Part shown: positions 7,976 to 16,685 of the stretch, piece after piece
Layout of the letters: every line of letters starts with the position of its first letter
How positions within the stretch are numbered: position 1 is the first letter of the stretch
DNA from: Luteimonas endophytica
GTDB lineage: Bacteria > Pseudomonadota > Gammaproteobacteria > Xanthomonadales > Xanthomonadaceae
NCBI RefSeq assembly: GCF_029887875.1
Contig: NZ_JARXRM010000043.1
Coordinates: forward strand, 122,214 to 179,213
Length of the DNA: 57,000 nucleotides
Direction of reading: 5' to 3'
Notes under the pieces: generated by a model
Seen by the model: the letters and a program-made list of their open reading frames with translations, nothing else
Told to the model about the DNA's origin: nothing
Databases searched by the model: none
Made by a program: the position numbers and the translations under genes

Positions 7976-8755
7976 TCAGGGGTCCGCGCTCTCGTAGCGG
8001 CCGCGCATGAAGCTGACGTAGAGGAAGCCGAAGCGCCCGTACCAGTCGCGCTCGTCGAAATGTTCCGCCTCGCATTCGCCGAGCTGGCGCATCGCGCTTT
8101 CGAGGTTGTCGAGGTATTCGCGCGACTTGCTGCGGTAGGTGTTGCGCAGGCTGCCGGTGGCCTGCTCGATCTGCGGCTTGCCGCCCAGTTGCCAGGCCAG
8201 GCCGGACATGCCGTGGAACCCGGAGGCGCTGTCGCCGAAGGCGGTGGCTTTCTTCGCCATGGTGAGGTGAGAGTGGGTGATCGACCAGGCGCGGTGCAGC
8301 CAGAACCGGTTGAAGTCGATGCGTTCCACGGCGCGCGCGTAGCAGGCGTTGCATTCGTCCGATTCGGCGCAGCCCGAAGGCACGGTGGGCCCTTCGCCGA
8401 GATCGGGATCGTAGGCGCCGTCGCCATCGTCCAGGGCGTCGAACGCGCGGCGGAAGTCGACGTAGGAATCGTAGGTCTTGAGCGCCCACAGGGCGTTGCG
8501 GACGCCTGCCTGCACGCCCCTGTCCACGGCGGTCCGGTACTCCGCTTCCCGGGTGCGGCGCCTCGAGTCGTCGGTCGCGCGCTGGCCGCGGGTGTCCCGT
8601 TCCAGGTCGTTGCGGTCGTTCATGCGCCGCCACTCGCGCCAGTCCTCCACATCGCTCGCCTCCAGCCCCGCCGGCGATGTCGGTCCATTGGCGCCGGCGC
8701 TCGCGCACCAGCAGGCGGCCAGAATCAGGGCGAACACCGGTCGCAAGGCGGTCAT
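7976..8755 (-). CDS. Secreted protein of unknown function
   Basis: A 259-residue protein with a signal peptide (MTALRPVFALILAACWCASA). The mature part is charged and helical, starting with a strongly charged 60-residue region (VEDWREWRRMNDRNDLERD). It contains a cysteine cluster (SGCAESDECNACYARAVERI) and a further Cys near the end, suggesting disulfides in the periplasm. Its ATG overlaps the stop of the upstream gene (ATGA), so the two are made together. No family recognised. Terminal gene of the sigma-factor gene string. Confidence 0.7.
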   Translation of the reverse strand: MTALRPVFALILAACWCASAGANGPTSPAGLEASDVEDWREWRRMNDRNDLERDTRGQRATDDSRRRTREAEYRTAVDRGVQAGVRNALWALKTYDSYVDFRRAFDALDDGDGAYDPDLGEGPTVPSGCAESDECNACYARAVERIDFNRFWLHRAWSITHSHLTMAKKATAFGDSASGFHGMSGLAWQLGGKPQIEQATGSLRNTYRSKSREYLDNLESAMRQLGECEAEHFDERDWYGRFGFLYVSFMRGRYESADP

Positions 8756-9354
8756 GCCCGTTTCCTCCGCAGCACCAGTGCTGCCGTCAGCGCGAGCGCC
8801 AGCAGGGCCAGCACCAGGCCGGACCACAGCCACCAGCGCGGCCCAGGGGCGGCCGCGTACTCGCTGGCCGGCACCACCACCGGGCGCAGCTGCGGCTCGA
8901 CCTCCTCGCCCACCCAGACCACCAGCTGGTACGGCGCGCCCGCGCTGTCGGCGCGCACCGTGGCCTGGAACTCGCCCTCGGTCCGGAAGCGGAAGTTGAG
9001 CAGCCCCTCGCCGTCGTCGCCGGTGCGGCCGCGCCGGACCGGCTGGTCCCAGGCGTACTTGGTCAGCAGGAGCTCCACGGGGGCGGCGGCGTCGGCGCCC
9101 ATCAGCGTGACCGACACCGGGGTCAGCACGTTCAGTCCGTCGAGGAAGAAACGGTGACCCTCCGGCACCGCCTCGCCGCGCACCACCTCGACGCGGCCGT
9201 GGTCGACGCCGCGCATCGGCTCGGGCTGCAGGCGGAACACCCGCGGCGCGCCGCCGTCCTGGGCCGGGGCGGAGGCTGCCATCGATAGCAGCGCGAGCGC
9301 GAGCGCCGGTGCGGGCGCGCGGCGCGGACGCCTGCGCAGTGGACGGGTTGACAT
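8752..9354 (-). CDS. Envelope protein with C-terminal membrane anchor
   Basis: A 200-residue protein with an N-terminal signal peptide ending SMAASAPAQ, a beta-rich extracytoplasmic domain of about 130 residues, and one C-terminal helix (WWLWSGLVLALLALALTAAL) followed by RRKRA. The expected topology is periplasmic domain, single anchor, positive tail in the cytoplasm. AGGAGG lies 4 bases before the ATG, a very strong ribosome site. It lies 76 bases after the sigma factor and is coupled to the next gene. I do not recognise the family. Confidence 0.7.
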   Translation of the reverse strand: MSTRPLRRRPRRAPAPALALALLSMAASAPAQDGGAPRVFRLQPEPMRGVDHGRVEVVRGEAVPEGHRFFLDGLNVLTPVSVTLMGADAAAPVELLLTKYAWDQPVRRGRTGDDGEGLLNFRFRTEGEFQATVRADSAGAPYQLVVWVGEEVEPQLRPVVVPASEYAAAPGPRWWLWSGLVLALLALALTAALVLRRKRA

Positions 9355-9430
9355 GGCGCCTCCTGGCAGTGGCTTCTCCCAGGCATACGCGATTGCGGGC
9401 GCGAAGTGGCCAGCCGCCGGCCGGGGCGGC

Positions 9431-10594
9431 TCAGGCGCCCTGGAGGTGCATGATCGCCAGCAGGCCGAGCACGCAGAGGTTGCTGATCACCGCACCACTG
9501 GGCCCGAAGGTCAGCCGGTAGGCGAGTTCGCGCTTCCACGCGCCGTCGGGGTTGCGCGCCGAGTCGCGGCGCACGAGCGGAGCCATCAACCGTGCCAGCG
9601 GACCGAGCAGCTGATAGGTAGCGACCGCCAGTGTCGCCAGCACCGCCGCGTAGGCGGGAATGCGGCTGGTGAACGCGAAGGCCAGGGCCACCGCCGCGGC
9701 GAGCATCGCCAGGCAGGTCCAGAGATAGGTGTTGTAGCAGCGCAGGATCGCCCGGCGCTCCTGCGCGTTGTCGGCGTAGCGGGCCAGGAACCGGCGGCAC
9801 AGCCAGGCGGTGAGCAGGCCGCTCAGCAGCCCGCCGCCGGCGGCCGCGGCGCTGCCGCCCAGCAGCAGCTTGCCGAGGATGCCGCCGGCCACGGTAGAGC
9901 CGGCGGTGGTGAGCCCGGCGGCCGCGGCCGGCTTGGTGAAGCCCCCCAGGGCGGCGACCACGGTCAGTGCGAAGGCGGTGCCCGGAGCGCTGCCGCTGGC
10001 GAACTCGCGGAAGCGTTCCACCAGTTCGGTGCGCAGGCAGCGCCGCGCCCGCGACAGCCGCTTGCGCACCGCGGCATCCGACAGCCCCAGCAGCTCGGCG
10101 ACCTGGCGCGAGTTCTGGCCCTCGCGGTAGTACAGCAACAGCACCTCGCGGCTGTCCTCGGGCAGCTCGGAGATCAGCTCCGCGGCGACCGCCTGGCGCT
10201 CGGCATCGATCAGCTGTCGCACCGGGGTACCGGCCGGGTCGGCGGCGCGCGAGATCGCCAGCTCCGCGACCTCGCCATCGAGCGGGCGCCGTCGGCTGGC
10301 CCGGAGATGGTCGTGCGCCAGATTGCGGGTGATCTGCCGGAGCCAGGGCAGGAAGCTGCTCGGGCTGTTGAGCCGGCCCAGTTGCTGCCACGCCTTCAGG
10401 AACGCCTCCTGGGCGATGTCCTCGCTGGCCGGTACGTCGCGGGTGATCGCCAGCGCCACCGCGGTGACGGTGTTCTGGCTGGCCGCGACGATGCGGCCGT
10501 AGGCGTGCGGGCAGCCGGAAGCGGCGGCCGGCAGTTCGCGGCCGATCAGCCGCTCGATGGGCGCTTCCAGGGCCTCTGCGGGGACTGCGGACAT
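9431..10594 (-). CDS. ECF sigma factor fused to a membrane domain
   Basis: A 387-residue protein. Residues 30-100 are a sigma70 region 2 (SEDIAQEAFLKAWQQL, FLPWLRQITRNLAHD) and 135-190 a region 4 helix-turn-helix (LPEDSREVLLLYYREG, SRQVAELLGLSDAAVRKRLS). Instead of ending there, about 190 more residues follow with four or five hydrophobic helices (near 204-222, 232-265, 289-308, 313-331 and 365-384). Normal ECF factors are about 190 residues and are held by a separate anti-sigma; no separate anti-sigma gene is adjacent. The membrane part may act as a built-in tether. A candidate self-recognised promoter lies upstream. Confidence 0.85.
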   Translation of the reverse strand: MSAVPAEALEAPIERLIGRELPAAASGCPHAYGRIVAASQNTVTAVALAITRDVPASEDIAQEAFLKAWQQLGRLNSPSSFLPWLRQITRNLAHDHLRASRRRPLDGEVAELAISRAADPAGTPVRQLIDAERQAVAAELISELPEDSREVLLLYYREGQNSRQVAELLGLSDAAVRKRLSRARRCLRTELVERFREFASGSAPGTAFALTVVAALGGFTKPAAAAGLTTAGSTVAGGILGKLLLGGSAAAAGGGLLSGLLTAWLCRRFLARYADNAQERRAILRCYNTYLWTCLAMLAAAVALAFAFTSRIPAYAAVLATLAVATYQLLGPLARLMAPLVRRDSARNPDGAWKRELAYRLTFGPSGAVISNLCVLGLLAIMHLQGA

Positions 10595-10623
10595 GGCGGT
10601 ATCCGGTGCGGGTCTGCGGTCAG

Positions 10624-10650
10624 GACGCTCGCCGGTCGGTGGATGTGACC
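10624..10650 (-). promoter_or_regulatory. Candidate ECF-type promoter
   Basis: On the minus strand, GGTCACA and CGTC are separated by exactly 16 bases, with CGTC 29 bases before the sigma-factor ATG. This matches, with one mismatch, the TGTCACA-N16-CGTC promoter described for ECF41 sigma factors, and CGTC is a common ECF -10. Autoregulation by the downstream sigma factor is inferred. Confidence 0.5.
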
Positions 10651-10752
10651 GGGCCGGAGGGGCGCCCCGATCCTGAGCCTACCGCGCCCGGGCGCGGCGC
10701 GCTCGGTGGGGTGGCCCGGCCGGTGCCTCGCCGGCAAGCCTGGGGCGTGCCC

Positions 10753-11169
10753 TCAGGTTCCCAACGAGCGCGCCAGCACCAGCGCCACCAGCACCGCGAT
10801 GCCGACCAGCAGCATCCGCCGGTAGCGGACGATCTTCTGTCCGGTCGGCGCGGGCGTTGCACGGGCGCCCGGGATCCGGCCGGGCGTGTAGGCCGTGGCG
10901 AGATAGCTGTCGGTCACCGGCCGGGTGGTCGGGCCGCTCAGGCCGCTGGCTCGCATGAGCTCGCGTGCGCGCGGCTGGTCTTCCGAGTGGGTGACCCAGA
11001 CCGCCGGCTGGGGGCCGCTGTTGGCGCCCTCGCGGTAGCTGAAGGTGCGGCGGCGGCCGCTCTTGTAGGAGCGGCCGTTGGTGATGCGCACCTCGATGCC
11101 CTCCTCGCGCAGCAGTTGTGCGACCTTTTCGACGTTCTCGAGGCGCTGGCTGCTGAAGATCTGCCTCAT
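10753..11169 (-). CDS. DUF2007-type protein with C-terminal membrane helix
   Basis: A 138-residue protein. The first 75 residues match the putative signal-transducing DUF2007 layout: MRQIFSSQRLENVEKVAQLL, then EEGIEVRITNG and the strand QPAVWVTHSEDQPRARELM. A linker follows, then a single C-terminal helix (RMLLVGIAVLVALVLARSLG), so the domain is probably on the cytoplasmic face. Its start overlaps the tesB stop by 4 bases, so it is coupled to tesB. The biochemical role of this family is unknown. Confidence 0.8.
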   Translation of the reverse strand: MRQIFSSQRLENVEKVAQLLREEGIEVRITNGRSYKSGRRRTFSYREGANSGPQPAVWVTHSEDQPRARELMRASGLSGPTTRPVTDSYLATAYTPGRIPGARATPAPTGQKIVRYRRMLLVGIAVLVALVLARSLGT

Positions 11170-12077
11170 GGCGTGTGCTCCGTGGCCGGCGCGGCGCCCG
11201 CGGTCGCGGCGGTGCGGATCAGGCCCTCCTGGCAGGTGCTGGCGACCAGGTGGCCCTGGCGATCGTAGATCAGCCCGCGCGCGAGGCCGCGCGCCGCGTG
11301 CGCGCTGGGACTGTCGATGGCGTAGAGCAGCCACTCGTCGGCGCGGAACGGACGGTGGAACCACAGCCCGTGGTCGAGCGAGGCCATCTGCACGTCCGGC
11401 TGGTAGTAGCTGATCCCGTGGGGGAAGGTGGCGGTGCCGAGCAGGTGGAAGTCCGAGGCGTAGGCGAGCAGCGCCCGGTGCAGTTCCGGCGCGTCGCCGA
11501 CGCGTTCGGCGAGCCGGAACCAGACCTGCTGCAGCGGCGACCGCCGCGGCGGGTGGAGCTTGTCGCGCCAGTCGCCGCCGGTGTTGCCGACGTGACGGAA
11601 CTCGAACGGCCCGGTCCGGTCCAGCCACCGCTGGATCTTGGTCGGCAGCGTCGCCAGCACGTCCGCCGGCACCGGCGCGGCCGCGGGCGTGTCCTCGGGC
11701 GCGGGCACTTCGGGCATCGGCAGCTGGTGCTCGGCGCCGGTTTCGGCCTGCTGGAACGACGCCGCGCAGAAGAAGATCACCTTGCCGTGCTGCACCGCGG
11801 TGACCCGGCGCACCGAGAAGGTGCCGCCGTCGCGGGTCCGGTCGACCTCGTAGACGATCGGGTGGTCGACGTCGCCCGCGCGCAGAAAGTAGGCATGCAG
11901 CGAATGCGCCGCGCGTGGATGGCTCATGGTCGCCTGCGCCGCCGACAGCGCCTGCCCCAGCACCTGCCCGCCGAACACGTAGCGGGTGCCGATGTCGCGG
12001 CTCTGGCCGCGGAACAGGTTCTGCTCAAGCCGCTCCAGCGACAGCAGCTCGATCAATTCGGAAACGGGCGATTGCAT
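11166..12077 (-). CDS. tesB: Acyl-CoA thioesterase II
   Basis: TesB hydrolyses medium- and long-chain acyl-CoA to free fatty acid and CoA. The 303-residue protein has the double hot-dog layout: the N-terminal half with SRDIGTRYVFGGQVLGQAL, HSLHAYFLRAGD and GGTFSVRRVTAVQHGK, and the C-terminal half with LLAYASDFHLLGTA, ASLDHGLWFHRPFRADEWLLY and ARGLIYDRQGHLVAS. The catalytic Asp is probably the one in YASDFHLL. The length is close to E. coli TesB (286). A short Ala/Thr-rich tail is extra. It overlaps the DUF2007 gene downstream. Confidence 0.94.
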   Translation of the reverse strand: MQSPVSELIELLSLERLEQNLFRGQSRDIGTRYVFGGQVLGQALSAAQATMSHPRAAHSLHAYFLRAGDVDHPIVYEVDRTRDGGTFSVRRVTAVQHGKVIFFCAASFQQAETGAEHQLPMPEVPAPEDTPAAAPVPADVLATLPTKIQRWLDRTGPFEFRHVGNTGGDWRDKLHPPRRSPLQQVWFRLAERVGDAPELHRALLAYASDFHLLGTATFPHGISYYQPDVQMASLDHGLWFHRPFRADEWLLYAIDSPSAHAARGLARGLIYDRQGHLVASTCQEGLIRTAATAGAAPATEHTP

Positions 12078-12161
12078 GGGAACGCGACGCGACGGGGAAC
12101 GGCCGATTATAGACGGTACGTGGGCGCGGCCCGCCCGGGCCGCCGCCAGCCCGGCAGGAGC

Positions 12162-12740
12162 TCAACGGCGGTAGCGTTCCAGCGGTACCGCCTCCAGGAG
12201 CCGCGCCCAGGGGAACAGCGGGCCGGGATCGCACTTGCGCGCCACGTCCAGGGTCGGGTCGTCGCTGGCCGCGACCCGCTCGGTGTCCAGGTCCTCGTGT
12301 CCCGCGATCAGCCGGAGCGCCGGCAGCGACCGCCGCAGGTGCAGGAGCAACTCCGCGAGTGCGTCGAGCTGCGCCGCGGGATACGGTTCCTCCATCGCCT
12401 GGTGCCGGGAGTCGTACCAGTGCGGGAAACGCCCGCGGTTCACCAGTTCGATGCCGACCGAGCGGTGGTTCCAGCCGCGCACGTGGTGGGCGATCCGCTC
12501 GGCGGGCACGTACTCGACGATCGCCCCGTCGCGGTCGACGTACCAGTGGCCGCTGGCGCCGGTGCCGGCCTCGGGATAGAGCACGCGTTCGCCGTACTGG
12601 CGCGCCGCCGCCAGGTCCGGCAGCTCGGTGCAGTGGATCACCACCAGGTCGATGTCCGTCAGCGGCCGCGACGGCAGCCTGGCCACGTACGCCAGCGGCT
12701 GCGACGCGATCGGGGGTGCGGTGGCGGAGCCGTGCGACAT
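12162..12740 (-). CDS. AmpD-like N-acetylmuramoyl-L-alanine amidase
   Basis: An amidase_2 family protein of 192 residues that cleaves muropeptides; cytoplasmic AmpD recycles anhydro-muropeptides and keeps beta-lactamase induction low. Zinc ligands are likely His36 (VVIHCTELP), His148 (LIAGHEDLD) and the Asp of RKCDPGPLFPW near 171; SVGIELVNRG is the typical core strand. I chose the ATG that avoids overlapping the divergent hydrolase gene. No signal peptide is seen, which fits cytoplasmic AmpD. The stretch between the second His and the DPGP motif is longer than in E. coli AmpD, so I do not give the symbol. Confidence 0.85.
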   Translation of the reverse strand: MSHGSATAPPIASQPLAYVARLPSRPLTDIDLVVIHCTELPDLAAARQYGERVLYPEAGTGASGHWYVDRDGAIVEYVPAERIAHHVRGWNHRSVGIELVNRGRFPHWYDSRHQAMEEPYPAAQLDALAELLLHLRRSLPALRLIAGHEDLDTERVAASDDPTLDVARKCDPGPLFPWARLLEAVPLERYRR

Positions 12741-12822
12741 GCGCCGGATGCTAGCATTCGCCGATGGCTCGGCCTTCGCCCGCATCCGTGGTTCAGCCCG
12801 CCCCTGCAGGGCGCCGGGCGGC

Positions 12823-13353
12823 ATGAGCGCGCGCGGGCACTGCATCCTCTCGCACGGCTTCGAGAGCGGCCCCGACGCCACCAAGGTCACCGCGCTGGCG
12901 GAAGCCGCAGAGCGCCTGGGCTGGAGCCACGAGCGCCCCGACTACACCGACCTGGACGCGCGCCGCGAGGTCGGCGGACACGGCGACGTGCCCGCCCGGG
13001 TCCAGCGCCTGCTTGTGCGCGCCCGCGAGGCCGCGGCGCGCGGGCCGCTGGTGCTGGCCGGCTCCAGCCTCGGGGCGTGGATCTCGGGGCACGTGTCGCT
13101 GCAGGTGGGGGTTGCGGGGCTGTTCCTGATGGCGCCGCCCACCCGCATGCGCGGCGCCCCGCCGTTGGAGGCGGCGCAGGTCCCGACCTCGCTGGTGCAC
13201 GGCTGGGACGACGAACTGATCCCGGCGGCCGAGGTGGTCGCCTGGGCGCAGGCGCGCAAGGCGCGGCTGCTGCTTGTCGACGACTCGCACCGGCTCTCCC
13301 GCCACGTGGAGGCCTCGGCGCAGGCGTTCGCCCAGCTGCTGGAAAGCCTCTGA
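12823..13353 (+). CDS. YqiA-type alpha/beta hydrolase
   Basis: A 176-residue small alpha/beta hydrolase. The nucleophile elbow is GSSLGAW (Ser82), the acid is probably in [12 protein letters not shown] and the catalytic His in [11 protein letters not shown]. It opens with [16 protein letters not shown], the oxyanion region. The family includes YqiA esterases; the substrate is unknown. It ends 22 bases before rlmKL and is probably cotranscribed with it. Confidence 0.88.
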   Translation: MSARGHCILSHGFESGPDATKVTALAEAAERLGWSHERPDYTDLDARREVGGHGDVPARVQRLLVRAREAAARGPLVLAGSSLGAWISGHVSLQVGVAGLFLMAPPTRMRGAPPLEAAQVPTSLVHGWDDELIPAAEVVAWAQARKARLLLVDDSHRLSRHVEASAQAFAQLLESL

Positions 13354-13375
13354 GCCGCCCGGCTCCGGGTCGCGC

Positions 13376-15718
13376 ATGAAGTTCTTCGTCTCCTGCGCCA
13401 AGGGTCTCGAGTACCTGCTCGCCGACGAGCTGCTCGCGCTCGGATGCGCGCGCGTCACCGCCGCGGTGGCCGGGGCGAACGCCGAGGGCACGATGGGCGA
13501 TGCGCAGCGGGCGGTGCTGTGGTCGCGCCTGGCCAGCCGGGTGCTCTGGCCGCTGGCCGAGTACGACTGTCCCGACGAACACGCCCTGTACGCCGGCGCG
13601 CGCGGGCTTCCCTGGCCGAGCCACCTGGAGGCCTCGATGACCCTGGCGGTCGACGCCCACGTCTCGGGCGAGGCCATCACCCACGCCCGCTACGCCGCGC
13701 AGCGCATCAAGGACGCGGTGGTGGATACGATGCGCGCCGACGGCGGCGGCCGGCCGGACGTCGATCTCGCTGCACCCGACCTGCGCCTGAACCTGGTGGT
13801 GCGCAAGGGCAGGGCGCTGCTGGCGGTCGATCTCGGCGGGGGCCCGCTGCACCGGCGCGGCTGGCGCCGCGCGCAGGGCGAGGCGCCGCTCAAGGAGACC
13901 CTGGCCGCGGCGGTGCTGCTGCGCGGCGGCTGGCCCCGTCGGCATGCCGAGGGTGGTGTGCTCTGGGACCCGATGTGCGGAAGCGGCACCCTGTTGATCG
14001 AGGGAGCGCTGATGGCGGCCGACGTCGCACCGGGGCTGCAGCGGCTGCGCGGCGCAGCCGGTGACGCAGGGCGCGGTGAAGCGGGCGCGGAGGACGACGA
14101 GGGATCGATCCCGCTGCCGACGCGCTGGCGCGGGTTCGATGGCGCGGCCTGGGCGGAATCGTGGCGGGAGGCGCGGGAACGCGGGCAGCGCGGCCGCGCT
14201 GCGCTGGCGCGGGTATGTTTCGGCAGCGACCGCGATCCGCTTGCGATCGATGCGGCCCGCGCCAACGCCGCCGCCGCCGGCGTACTCGATGCGGTGGTGC
14301 TGGAGACGGCCGACATCGCGGCGCTGCGGACCGCACCGGCGCGCCGCGTGGGCGCTGCCGAGTCCGAGCAGACCCGGGAGGCGGCGCCTGCCGGAGACCC
14401 CTGGGCGCGCGCCGCGGAGAAGCTCCGCGCGGCGGTGCCGGCCGACACCGCCGAAGGCGCAGATACCGGGTCCGCCGCGGAGCGCCGGGAGCCGCCGGGC
14501 CTGGTGGTCTGCAATCCACCCTACGATGCGCGCCTGGCCGCCGACCCGGCACTGTATCGCGCGCTCGGCGCGATGCTCGCGGCCACCGTGCCCGATTGGC
14601 GGGCCAGCCTGCTGTGCGGCGGCGACGAGCTGGCGTTCGCCACCGGGCTGCGCGCGCGCAAGCGCTACCGGGTGTTCAACGGTGCGCTGGAGTGCGCGCT
14701 GATCGTCTGCGATCCGGTCGCGCCCTCCCGCGCCGCGACCGCCGCGACGCCCCCGCCGCTGTCGGAAGGCGCGCGGATGGTCGCCAACCGCCTGCGCCGG
14801 AACCTTCGCGCGCTCAAGCCCTGGCTCGCGCGCGAAGGCGTAGAGTGCTTTCGCGCCTACGATGCCGACCTGCCGGAATACGCCGCCGCGATCGACGTCT
14901 ACGCCGAGGCGGATGCCCCGGAGCGCCGCTGGCTGCACGTCCAGGAGTACGCGGCTCCGGCCGAGATCCCGGAAGCGACAACGCGGCGCCGGCTCGGCGA
15001 ACTGCTCGCCGCCGCGCGCGAGACCTTCGCGCTCCCGCAGGAGCGGATCGCCACCAAGACCCGCACCCGCGGCAAGGGCGGCAGCAAGTACGGGCGCCTT
15101 GCCACGCGCGGCGAGTTCCTGGTGGTGCGCGAGGGCCAGGCGCGGCTGCGGGTCAACCTGTTCGACCATCTCGACACCGGGCTGTTCCTCGACCATCGTC
15201 CGCTGCGCGCACGGATGGCCGCCGAGGCGCGTGGCGCGCGGTTTCTCAACCTGTTCTGCTACACCGGTGCGGCGACGGTGCTCGCGGCGGTGGGCGGTGC
15301 GGCGCACACCACCAGCGTGGACCTCTCGGCCACCTATCTGCAGTGGCTGGCCGACAACCTGCGCGAGAACGCGATCGGCGGCACCGCCCATCGCCTGGTG
15401 CAGGCGGACGCGCTGCAATGGCTGGAGGCCGAACGCGGCCGGTTCGACGTGGTGTTCTGCGATCCGCCGACCTTCTCCAATTCGGCGCGGGCGAAGGATT
15501 TCGACGTGCAGCGCGAGCACGTGCGCCTGCTGCGCGCCGCGGTTGCCAGGCTGGCGCCCGGCGGCGTGCTCTATTTCAGCAACAATTTCCGGCGCTTCCG
15601 CCTGGATGACGACGCCGTGGCGGCGTTCGCGCACTGCGAGGACATCGGCGCCGCCACCATCCCCGCCGACTTCGCCCGCAACCCCCGCATCCACCGCGCC
15701 TGGCGGCTGCAGGCGTAG
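13376..15718 (+). CDS. rlmL: 23S rRNA methyltransferase RlmKL
   Basis: A bifunctional enzyme that methylates G2445 (m2G) and G2069 (m7G) of 23S rRNA using S-adenosylmethionine. The 780-residue protein has an N-terminal THUMP region (to about 160), the RlmL methylase (SAM site [20 protein letters not shown], catalytic [11 protein letters not shown]) and the RlmK methylase ([28 protein letters not shown]). E. coli RlmKL has 702 residues; the extra length is mostly Ala/Glu-rich insertions at about 225-250 and 325-375 in the first methylase, probably surface loops. Confidence 0.95.
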   Translation: MKFFVSCAKGLEYLLADELLALGCARVTAAVAGANAEGTMGDAQRAVLWSRLASRVLWPLAEYDCPDEHALYAGARGLPWPSHLEASMTLAVDAHVSGEAITHARYAAQRIKDAVVDTMRADGGGRPDVDLAAPDLRLNLVVRKGRALLAVDLGGGPLHRRGWRRAQGEAPLKETLAAAVLLRGGWPRRHAEGGVLWDPMCGSGTLLIEGALMAADVAPGLQRLRGAAGDAGRGEAGAEDDEGSIPLPTRWRGFDGAAWAESWREARERGQRGRAALARVCFGSDRDPLAIDAARANAAAAGVLDAVVLETADIAALRTAPARRVGAAESEQTREAAPAGDPWARAAEKLRAAVPADTAEGADTGSAAERREPPGLVVCNPPYDARLAADPALYRALGAMLAATVPDWRASLLCGGDELAFATGLRARKRYRVFNGALECALIVCDPVAPSRAATAATPPPLSEGARMVANRLRRNLRALKPWLAREGVECFRAYDADLPEYAAAIDVYAEADAPERRWLHVQEYAAPAEIPEATTRRRLGELLAAARETFALPQERIATKTRTRGKGGSKYGRLATRGEFLVVREGQARLRVNLFDHLDTGLFLDHRPLRARMAAEARGARFLNLFCYTGAATVLAAVGGAAHTTSVDLSATYLQWLADNLRENAIGGTAHRLVQADALQWLEAERGRFDVVFCDPPTFSNSARAKDFDVQREHVRLLRAAVARLAPGGVLYFSNNFRRFRLDDDAVAAFAHCEDIGAATIPADFARNPRIHRAWRLQA

Positions 15719-15809
15719 GCCCCGTTTTTCACACCCTGCGTTCCATCCGCGCACCTCGTCCGGGCTGCGTGCGGCCCCACCCAGGGATCACACTCCCGCA
15801 GGAACCGCC

Positions 15810-16670
15810 ATGAACGCCATCGATCCGCCCCGCCGCGCCCACGTCGTCCGCAAGGTCCGCGGCAGCGCCGCCTCGGACGGCGCCGGGGTCCGCCTGACCC
15901 GGGTGATCGGCGGTCGCGAGCTGCCCGATCTCGATCCTTTCCTGCTGCTGGACGAATTCGGCACGGACCGCGCCGAGGACTACCTGGCCGGGTTTCCGGA
16001 CCACCCGCACCGCGGGTTCGAAACCGTCACCTACATGCTCGACGGGCGCATGCGCCACCGCGACAACCATGGCAACGAAGGGCTGCTGGTACCCGGCGCG
16101 GTGCAGTGGATGACCGCGGGGCGCGGCCTGGTGCATTCGGAGATGCCCGAGCAGCAGCAGGGCCTGATGCGCGGCTTCCAGCTGTGGGTCAACCTGCCGG
16201 CGAAGGACAAGATGACCGAGCCGCGCTACCAGGAGTTCGGTCCGGAGGCGGTTCCGGTGGTGTCGCCGGCGAAGGGCGTGACGGTCAAGGTGATCGCAGG
16301 AGCCGTAGGCGAGGTGCGCGGGGCGATCGCCCAGCCCGCCACCGACCCGCTGTACCTGGACGTCGCCCTGGCGCCGGGCGCGGGCTGGACCCACGCGCTG
16401 ACCGAGGGCCACAACGCGTTCGTGTACGCATTCGAGGGCGCGCTCGGGATCGGCGACGGCGCCGATGCGCGCGCGCTCGCGGCGCCCGAGCTGGCGGTGA
16501 TCGGCGGCGGCGAGCTGCTGGCCCTGCGCGCCGGCGAGGCCGGCGCCCGGGTGCTGGTGGTGGCCGGGCGTCCGCTCCGCGAGCCGGTGGCGCGCCACGG
16601 TCCGTTCGTGATGAACACCCGCCAGGAACTGATGCAGGCCTTCGTCGATTTCCAAGAAGGCCGCTTCTAG
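15810..16670 (+). CDS. Pirin family protein
   Basis: A 286-residue bicupin of the pirin family; some members are quercetin 2,3-dioxygenases, others act as redox-sensing regulators. The metal site is visible: FPDHPHRGFETVTYMLDG (His-x-His), with further ligands near QWMTAGRGLVHSEMPE. It continues GFQLWVNLPAKDKMTEPRYQ and a second cupin with a C-terminal FVMNTRQELMQAFVDFQ. GGAA lies just before the ATG. It is convergent with the MBL-fold gene 15 bases away. Confidence 0.93.
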   Translation: MNAIDPPRRAHVVRKVRGSAASDGAGVRLTRVIGGRELPDLDPFLLLDEFGTDRAEDYLAGFPDHPHRGFETVTYMLDGRMRHRDNHGNEGLLVPGAVQWMTAGRGLVHSEMPEQQQGLMRGFQLWVNLPAKDKMTEPRYQEFGPEAVPVVSPAKGVTVKVIAGAVGEVRGAIAQPATDPLYLDVALAPGAGWTHALTEGHNAFVYAFEGALGIGDGADARALAAPELAVIGGGELLALRAGEAGARVLVVAGRPLREPVARHGPFVMNTRQELMQAFVDFQEGRF

Positions 16671-16685
16671 GGCTGTCGGCAGGTC

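Noticed and set aside
9353..10648. 431-codon plus-strand frame opposite the sigma factor
   Set aside because: Low-complexity Arg/Gln/Gly/Ala composition and no domain, whereas the minus strand has clear sigma regions 2 and 4.
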